Shown: positions 7,755 to 16,308, numbered from the stretch's first letter. The stretch: DNA of 36,336 nucleotides from Oscillospiraceae bacterium (GCA_017522015.1 JAFXAW010000021.1:1-36336); one strand, 5' to 3'. Numbers and translations: made by a program. Notes: generated by a model from the letters alone, not told the origin.

Positions 7755-9965
7755 TCAATCGTTCATGTAGGGCGCCAGATCTTCCAGCAGCTGCTCCGTG
7801 CGAACCCGGGCGCCTTCCGTGGACATATGGTACCGGGTGTCGTAGAACAGATTGGAGGCAAAGAAGCAGTCCTCCATCTCGGAAATCACGGTGCAGTACC
7901 GGCTGTCCAGCAGACCGTCCAGTTTTTCACGGAATGCAGCGGTTTCCGCTGCGATCTCCTCCCCGGAGAGGTCACCGCGCGGGTGAGGAGAGAAGCTGAA
8001 CAGACACTTCACACCCTGCGCCTGCAGCCGCGCGCAGACGGCGTTGAAACGCCCGATGCCCACTTCCTGCACAAGGGCCGGGTCGGGCGCGGTGAAGTCA
8101 ATGCGGTAACGGTTCGGCCGGAACACAACCAGGTCGCCGGCGGCATTGAAGCCCGCGCGGGTATACACATTGTCGGGGTTGGTGACCTTCCCCGGCAGGA
8201 AGCTGCGCTTTGCGTTGAGGTATTCCACAAAATGCCGGAAAATGGCGGGGTTGTTGTGCATGTCAATGTCATCGAGAATGTCGTAATTGCTCTCCAGATA
8301 CTGCCAGTTGTAGATGCTCTCCTGCTCGATGTTGGCATACATGGATTCTTCGTATTCCGGCACAAACAGCACCACATCCCCGGCGCGCACATTCGCCTCA
8401 AGCATATCAAACAAAGGCAGCATACCGTAAAACATGGAGCCGCTGAAATTCACAACCGTATAGTCCGGATATTTCTGCGTCAGCAGAGAGGAGTCCACCC
8501 CGAAGGCGAGGTTGGAGCCGCCCACCAGAATCAGCCGCTTGCCCGTTGAATTTTTCAGACGCATATACTTATCCGCCATGGCGGAGTCGTAGTCATAATC
8601 AAAGGTCCGGCCCAGGTTTGCCAGCACCCGCAGCGTGGTGAAGCTGTCACTGCCGGACAGGACATCCTTGCCCATAGTGGTGAGGCTCTCCGGCAAATAC
8701 ACCGTGTGCAACGCAGGACAGTCGGAAAACGCGCCGTCGCCAATGGATTTGACGCCCAGCGGCACCACCGCCTGCTGCAAAGCGTCCAGATCGGAAAACG
8801 CGCCGGGCGCAACGGAAACCACGGGGCGGCCGTCAATGCTTTTGGGAATCACAAGCTTTGTCAGGCCCGCAGCCGCGCCCTCCCGGCTCAGACCGGTGAC
8901 CGTGATGCCGCCGTTGTCGGCGGTATAGGTCAAAAGCGATTCATCCGTCTCCTTCGCCCATTGGGCATACAGCGTCACATCCCGCCGGGGAATTTCCAGC
9001 ATGGCGCCCAGACCGCAGCGCTCACCGGAACCGTCGGCTTCCGTGTTGTACTCCAGCAGACAGTAGCCCTCGCGGGTGATGCTGCCGTCATCCGAGGCGA
9101 CATAGATATATTCTCCGGGACTGAATTCCTGCTCCGGCTTTTCCCGCATCTGCCCCTCGTTGGCGTCATAGCGCAGCCGGAAGACGGACTGCTCCGTGAA
9201 ATTGGCATACAGAATGCTGTCAGCCGTGAGGGTGTAGTCCAGCTCCGGTTCAGCAGACAGGAAGATGCCGCCGGCATGGAGAAAATCGCCGGTGCTCCAT
9301 CCGCTGAAGGCCACGTCGTCCCGGGCGGCCCGGCAGCGGAGCTGCAGCACGTCACCATAGCGGAAATCGCTGGTCTCGTTTTGAATTTCCACGCTGCCCA
9401 GCTTGCCGGACATCGCCATAAAGGACAGACTCTTTCCCGCAAATTCCACCAGAACGCTGCTGTCATCCCAAACGGTAAAGCGCAGAATGTTGTCTTTCGG
9501 CAGGGGATATTCCTGTCCGCCGACGGTGATGCGCTCCACAACGTGGTTTTCAGCGGGTGTGATTTTCAAAGAGGCCGTCTCGCCGTCCTGCACCACCGCT
9601 GCGCTTAAAAGCTCCGCCGTGCCGCTGCCGGAGACTTCCGTGCGGATGGTACAGTTTTTGCCCACATCGGGATAAATGCTGCGGCTGCGCTCCGGCGCAT
9701 GAATCGTCAGCCGGCCGTTTTCATAGCTGCCGGACTCCGCACCGCGGAAGACATAGCCGTCCTGCACGGCAATATCAAAACCTGCGTCCTCGCCCCGCTT
9801 GACGGTGACCGGGTTTTGGCTGGTGACCGTATACCCCTCGCCGGAGGCGATGCCCAGCGTGACCGTATTCCGTTTTTCCAGAATTTTCGGCGCGCTGCGC
9901 GAAAGCGTCAGCAGCAGCGTCAGGGCCATCAAAAGCGCCACAGGCCACAGGTTTCGGATTTTCAT
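7755..9965 (-). CDS. large secreted SGNH-like protein with Flg_new-type and leucine-rich repeats
   Basis: 736 residues from an ATG at 9965 behind GGGAG; an ATG nine codons upstream lacks a ribosome site. It begins with an anchor/signal helix (IRNLWPVALLMALTLLLTLS). The middle has beta-rich segments and a Listeria-Bacteroides repeat (FRLRYDANEGQ ... DVTLYAQWAKE). LRR_5 repeats follow (VVSVAPGAFSDLDALQ, KSIGDGAFSDCPALHTVYLP). The C-terminal 250 residues are an SGNH-like domain with LILVGGSNLAFGVDS and YDTRYHMSTEGARV. Domain order is the reverse of its partner at 4576-6012, where SGNH comes first. First gene of the four-gene operon, driven by the promoter at 10051-10079. Probably the extracellular acceptor-binding or acyl-transfer partner of the MBOAT. 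Confidence 0.78.
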   Translation of the reverse strand: MKIRNLWPVALLMALTLLLTLSRSAPKILEKRNTVTLGIASGEGYTVTSQNPVTVKRGEDAGFDIAVQDGYVFRGAESGSYENGRLTIHAPERSRSIYPDVGKNCTIRTEVSGSGTAELLSAAVVQDGETASLKITPAENHVVERITVGGQEYPLPKDNILRFTVWDDSSVLVEFAGKSLSFMAMSGKLGSVEIQNETSDFRYGDVLQLRCRAARDDVAFSGWSTGDFLHAGGIFLSAEPELDYTLTADSILYANFTEQSVFRLRYDANEGQMREKPEQEFSPGEYIYVASDDGSITREGYCLLEYNTEADGSGERCGLGAMLEIPRRDVTLYAQWAKETDESLLTYTADNGGITVTGLSREGAAAGLTKLVIPKSIDGRPVVSVAPGAFSDLDALQQAVVPLGVKSIGDGAFSDCPALHTVYLPESLTTMGKDVLSGSDSFTTLRVLANLGRTFDYDYDSAMADKYMRLKNSTGKRLILVGGSNLAFGVDSSLLTQKYPDYTVVNFSGSMFYGMLPLFDMLEANVRAGDVVLFVPEYEESMYANIEQESIYNWQYLESNYDILDDIDMHNNPAIFRHFVEYLNAKRSFLPGKVTNPDNVYTRAGFNAAGDLVVFRPNRYRIDFTAPDPALVQEVGIGRFNAVCARLQAQGVKCLFSFSPHPRGDLSGEEIAAETAAFREKLDGLLDSRYCTVISEMEDCFFASNLFYDTRYHMSTEGARVRTEQLLEDLAPYMND

Positions 9966-10050
9966 AGAATTCTCCCGGAGAGCAGCCGTCATTACGGTTC
10001 ATGTCGGCGTGCAATACTGCAAAATTGGGGCGTTTACACCTTTCCTATAC

Positions 10051-10079
10051 AGTATATCGCCGCTTTGTGCGGTTTTCAA
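10051..10079 (-). promoter_or_regulatory. promoter of the polysaccharide O-acylation operon
   Basis: Minus strand TTGAAA, 17 bases, TATACT, 86 bases upstream of the first start. The 421-base gap from 9966 to 10386 otherwise holds the divergent promoter at 10193-10222 and no other structure that I can see. Confidence 0.75.
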
Positions 10080-10192
10080 TAGGCTCGGCGCGATAATCCG
10101 GGCCTGTTTTGCGGGGGTCCCGGGTTTGTGCCGCAGCAAAAGCCGGCATTTGCCGCAGCGCCGGGCGCATGGGAGCGCGTTTCTGCCATGAC

Positions 10193-10222
10193 TTGCCACC
10201 TGCGCGGCCGTTGTGATATAAT
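10193..10222 (+). promoter_or_regulatory. promoter of the nitroreductase gene
   Basis: Plus strand TTGCCA, 18 bases, TATAAT. The transcript would have a leader of about 155 bases before the ATG at 10387; I see no known riboswitch in it. Confidence 0.65.
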
Positions 10223-10386
10223 TCAGAGTAATCAGAGAAAACATTATGCGCCCCGGCGCGAGGCAAAAACAGGAAAAACGACCGGGCGCAAAAAGTTTTT
10301 GCGCATCCGGTTCGTCCGGCCCGCAGAGGGCGAGAAGCCGGAACATAAAAATGTGTTTTGCGCAGCAAATCAGAAGGAGGACGCGT

Positions 10387-11013
10387 ATGGAACTGGATCA
10401 GGCAATTCTCAGCAGACACGTAGTCCGCAGCTTTTCTTCCCGCCCCGTGGAGCGCGAGTTGATTGAAGCGATCCTGGAGGCCGGAAGACAGGCGCCTTTC
10501 GCCGGCCTCGCGCAGGCGGGACGCAGCGATTTCCGCCGCTTTTTTGTCATCGAGCTCGGAACGGAGCAGGCCGAAGCGGTGACCGAGCTGTGCAACGATT
10601 TTAACCGGTGCTTTGCGCAGCGCGTGCAGGAGGAGAAGCTGGTGGAGAAGTATCCCGCCTATTGCAGCATCTTCACCGGCCCGCACGGCGCGCCGCGCAT
10701 GAAGACGAATTTCGGCTGCCAGTGGCTTGTGATCGCGGCGGAGCGCAAGGGCATGCCGAAGCGGGAACAGTATGTGCTGGGCTATGTCATGGCGCAGATG
10801 TGGCTGAAAGCCACCGAGCTGGGGCTGGGCTTCTGCCCGCGCTCGACGGTTATTGACATTCTGAAAAAGGACGAGCTGTGTGAGATTCTCGGACTCCCGG
10901 ATACGGAGTGGCAGTTTGATGCGTTCACGGTCGGCTGGCCTGCCGAAAATGTGCAGCCCCGCACCGCGCCGCGCCCCACGCCGGTGGCGGATATCACCTG
11001 GTTCACAAAATAA
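10387..11013 (+). CDS. nitroreductase-family FMN protein
   Basis: 208 residues from an ATG behind AGAAGGAGG; the frame is open further upstream but without a ribosome site. The N-terminal FMN-binding signature SRHVVRSFSSRPVERE (residues 9-24) and LEAGRQAPFAGLAQ are typical of the family, as are LGYVMAQMWLKATELGLGFCP and LGLPDTEWQFDAFTVGWP near the C-terminus. These proteins use NAD(P)H to reduce nitro groups, quinones or flavins, and some are dehalogenases or have lost redox roles. It stands alone between a promoter and a strong terminator. Substrate unknown. Confidence 0.85.
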   Translation: MELDQAILSRHVVRSFSSRPVERELIEAILEAGRQAPFAGLAQAGRSDFRRFFVIELGTEQAEAVTELCNDFNRCFAQRVQEEKLVEKYPAYCSIFTGPHGAPRMKTNFGCQWLVIAAERKGMPKREQYVLGYVMAQMWLKATELGLGFCPRSTVIDILKKDELCEILGLPDTEWQFDAFTVGWPAENVQPRTAPRPTPVADITWFTK

Positions 11014-11016
11014 AGC

Positions 11017-11053
11017 AAAGCCCCGGCTTGCCATTCGGCAAGCCGGGGCTTTT
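11017..11053 (+). terminator. intrinsic terminator after the nitroreductase
   Basis: AAAGCCCCGGCTTGCC pairs with GGCAAGCCGGGGCTTT around ATTC, followed by T-rich sequence. A 15-16 bp stem. Confidence 0.9.
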
Positions 11054-11260
11054 GTTTGGCTCGGCGTGCGGCCATTTCGGGCTCTCCGGCGGATTTCGTG
11101 CGGCGGCCACCCCGCGGGAGGCGGATTATATCGCTTTAGGCGAATGGCGACGGAGCATTGAAAACAGAAATGAAAACCCGTTGATTTTTGGGGCTAAAGC
11201 TATACACGGGAAAAAATATATGCTAAACTCTATCCGAAAGAGGAAGGACGGTGCCTGAAT

Positions 11261-12037
11261 ATGCTCGACAGAGAATCCAAAAACGCCTTTGCCCGCCTGG
11301 ACTGCGAATACCAGAGTGTGGCCATCAAGTTCTGCTATGCAAAGCCCGAGGGCATAGAAAAAGCGGAGGAGGTCATGTCCTTCTGTCAGTTCGTGAAGCT
11401 CTGTCAGGATACGGGCAAAACCTTCTGCATCGGCAAGGACAACGACAACTGCTTCGGCAAGATGGTGCTGGGTATGATCCCCAAGCAGCCCTTTGCCGCC
11501 AGCGGACAGGCCGGCATGGATTTCGGCGTGTACCGCACGCCCGCCCCCAACGCCCGCATCCACAGTCAGATCCCCACAATGGTGCAGGGCAGCGTGAATT
11601 ATGTGCTCTTTTCAACCGTGGAAAACTGCGACTTTGAGCCCGACCTCGTGATCGTGGTGGCGGATGTGGAGCAGGCGGACATCGTCATGCGCGCCACCAG
11701 CTACATTTCGGGAGACTTCTGGGAGAGCAAGACCAGCTGCGTGATGTCCTGCGGATGGACCTATGTTTACCCCTATATGACGGGAAAGGTGAATTTCTGC
11801 GTCACGGGCATGCATCACGGCATGGCGCGCCGCAAGGTCTATCCCAAGGGGCTGCACATCATCGCCATCCCCTATCAGAAGCTGGACGAGGTGTGCACCG
11901 CGCTCAAGGAGATGCCGTGGAAGCTGCCCGCCCTGCAGGACGACGAAGAGAGCAGGGCCATCATGGCGGCAAGAATGGCAAAGTGGGAGGAAATGCAGGC
12001 GCAAAGCGGCGGCGAGATTCCCCCGGCGGAGGTATAA
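11261..12037 (+). CDS. DUF169-family protein
   Basis: 258 residues with several conserved DUF169 (COG2043) features: an N-terminal VAIKFCYAKPEGI strand, a Cys-rich stretch SFCQFVKLCQDTGKTFCIG, NCFGKMVLGM, and later SCGWTYVYPYMTGKVNF and GLHIIAIPYQKLDEV. The family is widespread in anaerobes, often near methyl-transfer or metal genes, but has no established function. The multiple Cys residues would suit metal or cluster binding (inference). The ATG is preceded by AGGAAGGACGG at somewhat long spacing. Single gene, closed by the terminator at 12045. Confidence 0.82.
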   Translation: MLDRESKNAFARLDCEYQSVAIKFCYAKPEGIEKAEEVMSFCQFVKLCQDTGKTFCIGKDNDNCFGKMVLGMIPKQPFAASGQAGMDFGVYRTPAPNARIHSQIPTMVQGSVNYVLFSTVENCDFEPDLVIVVADVEQADIVMRATSYISGDFWESKTSCVMSCGWTYVYPYMTGKVNFCVTGMHHGMARRKVYPKGLHIIAIPYQKLDEVCTALKEMPWKLPALQDDEESRAIMAARMAKWEEMQAQSGGEIPPAEV

Positions 12038-12044
12038 AAGAGAG

Positions 12045-12081
12045 AACCCGAACTCCCCCAAAAGGGAAGTTCGGGTTTTTG
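12045..12081 (+). terminator. intrinsic terminator after the DUF169 gene
   Basis: AACCCGAACTCCCC and GGGAAGTTCGGGTT pair around a short A-rich loop, followed by a five-T run and a second T run. Confidence 0.85.
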
Positions 12082-12096
12082 TCTTTTTGCAAGGAA

Positions 12097-12128
12097 AGCC
12101 CCGGCTTACCATCCGACCAGCCGGGGTG
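12097..12128 (-). terminator. hairpin ending the lipase-like gene
   Basis: CCCCGGCT and AGCCGGGG pair with a 12-base loop, about 35 bases after the lipase stop at 12160. The T run on the minus strand is weak (CTTTCCTT). Confidence 0.5.
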
Positions 12129-12159
12129 TTTGTATGCCTGCGGTGTCCGGCTTTGTTTT

Positions 12160-12996
12160 TCAGAAGCCTTGATCGGCAAGGCTTTCCGCGAGGTCGAGGT
12201 AAAACTGCGGGATGTCCGAAATCCCGCTGCCCGGTTTGGAGCTGAGTCTCCGCCGGCGCAGATCCACCTCGTCAAAGTGCGAAACGCCTCTGCGGCCGCT
12301 GCCGGTATAGCTGCCCATATAGTCGCCCCATTTCACCGCATCCGGCGGGAGCAGCCCGTCGTTCTCGCCCTCGATGCGCCCCACGACCAGGTGCGGCAGC
12401 CACAGGAGGATATCGCTGCTCCAGCGTTTCATGATGAAGGCATAGCTCCGGTAATACACCTGCGGCGCATCCGGCGTTTTCGCGTTAAATTCTTTCATCA
12501 CATCGGTTTTGAAATGCTGGATCACAGTATACGTCCGGGGCTTTTTATCCCCGAGGAGGCGCATAAACAGGTCCGTGACGGCGCAGCCGAATTTCACAAG
12601 CGGCGCCGGAAAGCGCAAAAGCCGGTCCACGGTTCGGGAGCCGTGGTGCGGCGTGGCCACGGTGGTGAGGGAGGCAACCCGGTCGGCCATGTCCAGGTGC
12701 GTAATCATATATCTGGAATCGAGTCCGCCCTTTGAGTGCGCGATGATGTTCACTTTTTCGCAGCCGGTCTCCCCGATGGCGGACAAAATGGATTCTTTCA
12801 GCACGGCGGCGTTGTCTTCAATGGAACCGTTGCCGTCCTGCATGCCGTGAAACACAGTGTATCCCTTTTCCCGAAGCGTTTTCGGGATTCTGCCCCAGGA
12901 ATTGATGTGCCTGTAATCCCGAAGCCCCATGCCGTGCACAAAAAACAGGGGGTATTTTGTGATTTTATAATCCGTTTTTTCTTTGATTTGTTCCAT
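12160..12996 (-). CDS. alpha/beta-hydrolase, triacylglycerol lipase-like
   Basis: 278 residues. The oxyanion strand LFFVHGMG lies at residues 17-24, the nucleophile elbow AHSKGG at 86-91 (Ser88), and a likely acid and base at Asp213 (EGENDGLLP) and His240 (GVSHFDEVD). This layout matches bacterial class 2 and LipA/LipB-like lipases, in which GHSxGG is the usual elbow. No signal peptide is visible, so it acts in the cytoplasm or leaves by another route. The ATG follows GGAG at short spacing. Single gene with the promoter at 13076-13104. Substrate, short-chain ester or lipid, is unknown. Confidence 0.8.
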   Translation of the reverse strand: MEQIKEKTDYKITKYPLFFVHGMGLRDYRHINSWGRIPKTLREKGYTVFHGMQDGNGSIEDNAAVLKESILSAIGETGCEKVNIIAHSKGGLDSRYMITHLDMADRVASLTTVATPHHGSRTVDRLLRFPAPLVKFGCAVTDLFMRLLGDKKPRTYTVIQHFKTDVMKEFNAKTPDAPQVYYRSYAFIMKRWSSDILLWLPHLVVGRIEGENDGLLPPDAVKWGDYMGSYTGSGRRGVSHFDEVDLRRRRLSSKPGSGISDIPQFYLDLAESLADQGF

Positions 12997-13075
12997 ACTG
13001 CTCCGATGCGGCCCTTTGCCGGTTTCAGGCCGCCTGTTTGGCGGCGATGCAAATTATGTATAATTTTGTATTTTT

Positions 13076-13104
13076 ATTATAACATACTGCAAGGCAATTC
13101 ACAA
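13076..13104 (-). promoter_or_regulatory. promoter of the lipase-like gene
   Basis: Minus strand TTGTGA, 17 bases, TATAAT, about 80 bases before the start at 12996. Confidence 0.6.
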
Positions 13105-13240
13105 CAAAACGCAAAGGTTTTCTTTGCCGCAGCCATGTTTTTCCTGCGCTGTCAGGGGGAATTTTGGGGCAATGTAACCACAGGACAGCCGCCGTCTCCT
13201 TGTCCGGAATGGGAATTTGCATAAAAATTAGTTTTTGCTA

Positions 13241-13269
13241 TTGACAAATGTGTTTACCGGTGTTACCAT
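13241..13269 (+). promoter_or_regulatory. promoter of the riboswitch-controlled ABC operon
   Basis: Perfect -35 box TTGACA, 17 bases, TACCAT. Transcription would begin near 13276, just before the first stem of the lysine riboswitch. In the 584-base gap from 12997 to 13580, the parts before this promoter hold only the divergent lipase promoter. Confidence 0.7.
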
Positions 13270-13287
13270 ACGGAAAAATTGAATCGC

Positions 13288-13450
13288 TTGGATAGAGGCG
13301 CGGTATCCATCAGTACCGGTTGATAAAGCAAGGCAGCTGTCAACGGGAAAGGGGCCACCGCCGAAGTGCGAAAGTCGGCCTGGGCTTTCGTTGCTGGGTC
13401 GGCAGAGAATATCTGCCGGACTGTCACAGAGTTTTTGTGAAGCGCTATCA
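13288..13450 (+). ncRNA. lysine riboswitch (L box)
   Basis: The leader carries the conserved L-box core. GATAGAGGCGCGG follows the P1 strand, then AGTACCGG. Next comes GGGAAAGGGG with CCACCGCCGAAGTG, the most conserved lysine-riboswitch string, then TTGCTGGG, and finally GCGCTATC, whose CTATC pairs with the opening GATAG to close P1. Paired arms for the intervening helices are visible, for example TCGGCAGA with TCTGCCGG. Riboswitches of this class bind lysine and usually switch off biosynthesis or transport genes by forming a terminator, and one follows at 13500. It precedes a polar amino acid ABC importer, which marks that importer as a probable lysine transporter. Confidence 0.9.
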
Positions 13451-13499
13451 GTGGTATTCGGTTTTTCCGGCATGGCCGTGAATATTCCGTATTTTCCAT

Positions 13500-13530
13500 G
13501 GACCGCTTGACAAAGCGGTCCAGTTTTTTA
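13500..13530 (+). terminator. riboswitch expression-platform terminator
   Basis: GGACCGCTT and AAGCGGTCC form a perfect 9-bp stem with a 4-base loop followed by six T. It lies 50 bases after the aptamer and 51 bases before the first gene. The AAGCG at the 3' side of the aptamer (13440-13444) could pair with CGCTT in the left arm to give an antiterminator when lysine is absent; that pairing is inference. Confidence 0.88.
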
Positions 13531-13580
13531 TTATCCCGCCGGCGGGAAGGATATGCCGGAGAAAAGAAAGGAACACTACC

Positions 13581-14507
13581 ATGAGAAGAATCATCGCAAT
13601 CCTGCTGGCAGCCATGATGCTGCTTGCCCTGGCCGCCTGCGGCGGCACCGACGCCCCCGAAAACGAGAAGGTTTCCCTGGATGACATCCCCGCGGTGGAA
13701 GATCTGACCGGCGTGGACACCAGCAAGATCATCGGCCTGGAGGACGGCGTTCTCACCGTCGGTATGGAATGTGCCTATGCGCCCTACAACTGGACCCAGA
13801 TGAACGACGCCAACGGCGCTGTGCCGATCGCCAACGTGGACGGCGCTTACGCCAACGGCTACGACGTTATGATCGCCAAGCGCATCTGCGAGGCTTACGG
13901 CTGGGAGCTGGAGATCGTTTCCAGCGCGTGGGAATCCCTGACTCCGGCCGTCCAGTCCAAGACCATGGACGCCAACATCGCCGGTCAGTCCATGACCGCT
14001 GACCGCATGGCGGAAGTGGAAATGGCGGGCCCCTACTACTATGCCACGATCGTCTGTGTCACCACCAAGGACAGCGATTACGCTGACGCCAAGTCCATCG
14101 CCGACCTCGCCGGCGGCAAGTGCACGGCCCAGTCCGGCACCATCTGGTATGACTCCTGCCTGCCCCAGATCCCCGATGCCGAGCTGGATGCTCCGGCCGA
14201 CACCGCGCCCGCCATGCTCATGGCGCTGCAGACCGGTACCGTTGACTTTGTCTGCACCGATATGCCCACCGCGATGGGCGCCGCTGCCAAGGACGACAAC
14301 CTTGTGATTCTGGACTTCTCCGGCACCGACGGCGACTTCCAGTTCGCTTCCGAAACCGAGCGTGCGGAGAACGTGAACATCGGCATCTCCGTGCTCAAGG
14401 GCAACACCGAGCTGAAGGACGCTATGGACAAGGTCCTGTCCGCGCTGACCGTTGACCACTTCAACGCCATGATGGACTACGCCATCTCCATCCAGCCCGA
14501 AGTCTGA
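13581..14507 (+). CDS. extracellular substrate-binding lipoprotein of an amino acid ABC importer, probably lysine
   Basis: 308 residues. A lipoprotein signal peptide (MRRIIAILLAAMMLLALAAC) ends in the lipobox LAAC, so the mature protein is anchored by its Cys outside the membrane. The body is a family 3 (SBP_bac_3) binding protein: LTVGMECAYAPYNWTQ near the start, ANGYDVMIAKRICEAYGWEL, and the DANIAGQSMTADRMAEVEM motif that binds the amino acid. It collects substrate for the permease and ATPase downstream. The ATG follows AAAGAAAGG. The lysine riboswitch ahead of it is the main evidence for substrate. A hairpin after its stop may keep its level above that of the membrane parts. Confidence 0.9.
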   Translation: MRRIIAILLAAMMLLALAACGGTDAPENEKVSLDDIPAVEDLTGVDTSKIIGLEDGVLTVGMECAYAPYNWTQMNDANGAVPIANVDGAYANGYDVMIAKRICEAYGWELEIVSSAWESLTPAVQSKTMDANIAGQSMTADRMAEVEMAGPYYYATIVCVTTKDSDYADAKSIADLAGGKCTAQSGTIWYDSCLPQIPDAELDAPADTAPAMLMALQTGTVDFVCTDMPTAMGAAAKDDNLVILDFSGTDGDFQFASETERAENVNIGISVLKGNTELKDAMDKVLSALTVDHFNAMMDYAISIQPEV

Positions 14508-14527
14508 GCAGCCTGATTTGAAGTGCA

Positions 14528-14562
14528 TATATCCCCCAGTCCACCCGGGCTGGGGGTATATT
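14528..14562 (+). terminator. intercistronic hairpin between binding protein and permease
   Basis: CCCCCAG and CTGGGGG pair around a 10-base loop, with AT pairs extending the stem, then TATATTTAAG. Such a hairpin can partially stop transcription or protect the 3' end of the binding-protein mRNA, giving more binding protein than permease. Confidence 0.6.
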
Positions 14563-14580
14563 TAAGAGAGGAGTTCTCCT

Positions 14581-15510
14581 GTGGAACGATTTATCAAGCT
14601 CATTGAAGACGTGGGCAAGCTGTGGGTAAACTATTGGCCCGCCTATCTCAACGGTGCGTTAAACACCCTTGTGCTGGCACTGGTGGCAACCGTCATCGGC
14701 TGCCTGATCGGCCTGATCTGCGGCATTCTCAACACCATCCCCTATTCCAGAAACGATGCGCTGTGGAAGCGGATCATCCTCAAGCTGATCCGGATCGTGG
14801 TGCGGGTGTATGTGGAAGTGTTCCGCGGCACGCCCATGGTTCTGCAGGCAGTGTTTATTTTTTACGGCCTGCCCTATTTCAGCAACAACACCCTGCGCTT
14901 TGACAGCGTGTGGGCGGCGGCAATTCTGATCGTCTCCATCAACACCGGCGCGTATATGGCGGAGTCTGTCCGCGGCGGCATCATCTCCATTGACCCGGGC
15001 CAGACCGAGGGCGCCAAGGCCATCGGCATGACGCATTTCCAGACCATGGTGAACGTGATTCTGCCGCAGGCGCTGCGCAACATCATGCCGCAGATCGGCA
15101 ACAACTATATTATCAACGTGAAGGATACCTCCGTCATGTTCATCATCAGCTTTACGGAGTTCTTTGCCTTCCACCGCTATATTACCGGCCTGAACCTTAT
15201 GTATTTCCCCTCGGCCACGATTGAAATGATCGGCTATCTGATCATGACGCTGACGGCCTCCGTCATCCTGCGCTTCATTGAGAAGCTGATGGACGGTTCC
15301 AACAGCTATGAGCTGGTGGAGGTGGATTCCCTGACGATGACGGCGGGAACCTACAACCATCCCGGCCGGGGAACCCCCTTTGACGAGAAGAACAGAAAAT
15401 ACAAGAGCCATTTGGAGCATGCGGCCAAGGCCGCCCAGGCGGACGAGGCGCGTCATCGCCTGCGCGAGAGCCTGAAAAACCGCAACGGAAGTCCGAGAGG
15501 AGGCCGCTGA
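14581..15510 (+). CDS. amino acid ABC transporter permease (HisM family)
   Basis: 309 residues from a GTG at 14581, seven bases after AGAGGAG. About five membrane helices are visible (for example [20 protein letters not shown]). The EAA loop that contacts the ATPase is [37 protein letters not shown], described here by its ends 138-174; it is strongly conserved. [20 protein letters not shown] is the usual polar-amino-acid permease signature. An unusual hydrophilic tail of about 70 residues follows the last helix, rich in Lys, Arg and Glu; relatives usually stop near 220-240. Only one permease gene is present, so it probably acts as a homodimer. Its stop lies one base before the ATPase start. 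Confidence 0.9.
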   Translation: MERFIKLIEDVGKLWVNYWPAYLNGALNTLVLALVATVIGCLIGLICGILNTIPYSRNDALWKRIILKLIRIVVRVYVEVFRGTPMVLQAVFIFYGLPYFSNNTLRFDSVWAAAILIVSINTGAYMAESVRGGIISIDPGQTEGAKAIGMTHFQTMVNVILPQALRNIMPQIGNNYIINVKDTSVMFIISFTEFFAFHRYITGLNLMYFPSATIEMIGYLIMTLTASVILRFIEKLMDGSNSYELVEVDSLTMTAGTYNHPGRGTPFDEKNRKYKSHLEHAAKAAQADEARHRLRESLKNRNGSPRGGR

Positions 15511-15511
15511 G

Positions 15512-16246
15512 ATGGAAATTCTGAAAATTCAGCATTTGAGCAAGGCTTTCGGCGCCAACGTGGTGCTTAAGGACATTGATTTCACCGTGAACAAGGGCGA
15601 CGTGATCAGCATTATCGGCGCATCCGGCAGCGGCAAGTCCACGCTGCTGCGGTGCATCAATCTGCTGGAAACCCCCACCTCCGGCGAGATTCTGTATCAC
15701 GACAAAAACGTCAACGCGCGGAACGTCAACGCCGCCGAATACCGCAGCCATGTGGGCATGGTTTTCCAGTCCTTCAATCTGTTCAACAACATGACGGTGC
15801 TGAAAAACTGCATGGTCGGCCAGATCAAGGTGCTCAAACGCAGCCGGGAAGAGGCGCGCGAGCACGCGCTGCATTATCTGGAAAAGGTGGGTATGCTGCC
15901 TTACATCAACGCAAAGCCCCGGCAGATCTCCGGCGGACAGAAGCAGCGCGTGGCGATCGCCCGCGCGATGGCGATGGATCCGGAGGTTCTGCTCTTTGAC
16001 GAGCCGACTTCCGCGCTGGATCCGGAGATGGTGGGCGAGGTGCTGACGGTTATGCAGCAGCTTGCCGAGGAAGGCATGACCATGCTCGTTGTGACGCATG
16101 AGATGGCCTTTGCCCGGGATGTCAGCTCTCAGGTGGTCTATATGAACGAGGGCGTGATCTGCGAGCAGGGCTCGCCGGCGGAGCTCTTCGGCAACCCGCA
16201 ACGGCAGGAAACCAAGGACTTTCTCGCCCGCTTCCGGCAGAGCTGA
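15512..16246 (+). CDS. amino acid ABC transporter ATP-binding protein (GlnQ family)
   Basis: 244 residues. Walker A GASGSGKS is at 36-43, the Q-loop VFQSFNLF near 87, the signature ISGGQKQR near 140, Walker B LLFDEP near 164 followed by TSALDPE, and the switch His in VVTHEM. The length and the ALDPE variant are typical of GlnQ/HisP-type ATPases of polar amino acid importers. It energises the permease encoded directly upstream, with one base between stop and start. Last gene of the riboswitch operon, closed by the terminator at 16270. Confidence 0.95.
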   Translation: MEILKIQHLSKAFGANVVLKDIDFTVNKGDVISIIGASGSGKSTLLRCINLLETPTSGEILYHDKNVNARNVNAAEYRSHVGMVFQSFNLFNNMTVLKNCMVGQIKVLKRSREEAREHALHYLEKVGMLPYINAKPRQISGGQKQRVAIARAMAMDPEVLLFDEPTSALDPEMVGEVLTVMQQLAEEGMTMLVVTHEMAFARDVSSQVVYMNEGVICEQGSPAELFGNPQRQETKDFLARFRQS

Positions 16247-16269
16247 GTCGAAATCAAAATATCGTATGG

Positions 16270-16308
16270 AGAGGCATGAACTTTTTCGGTTCATGCCTCT
16301 TTGCTTTT
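16270..16308 (+). terminator. intrinsic terminator of the ABC operon
   Basis: AGAGGCATGAAC and GTTCATGCCTCT form a 12-bp stem with a 7-base loop, followed by TTGCTTTTGC. Confidence 0.85.

Noticed and set aside
11054-11260. Promoter for the DUF169 gene
   Set aside because: TATA-like strings exist (CTATAC, TATATG) but no -35 box at 16-18 bases could be found, so none is listed.
13263-14528. Minus-strand frame across the riboswitch and the binding protein
   Set aside because: It covers a structured RNA leader and the antisense of a secure CDS; no ribosome site or domain.
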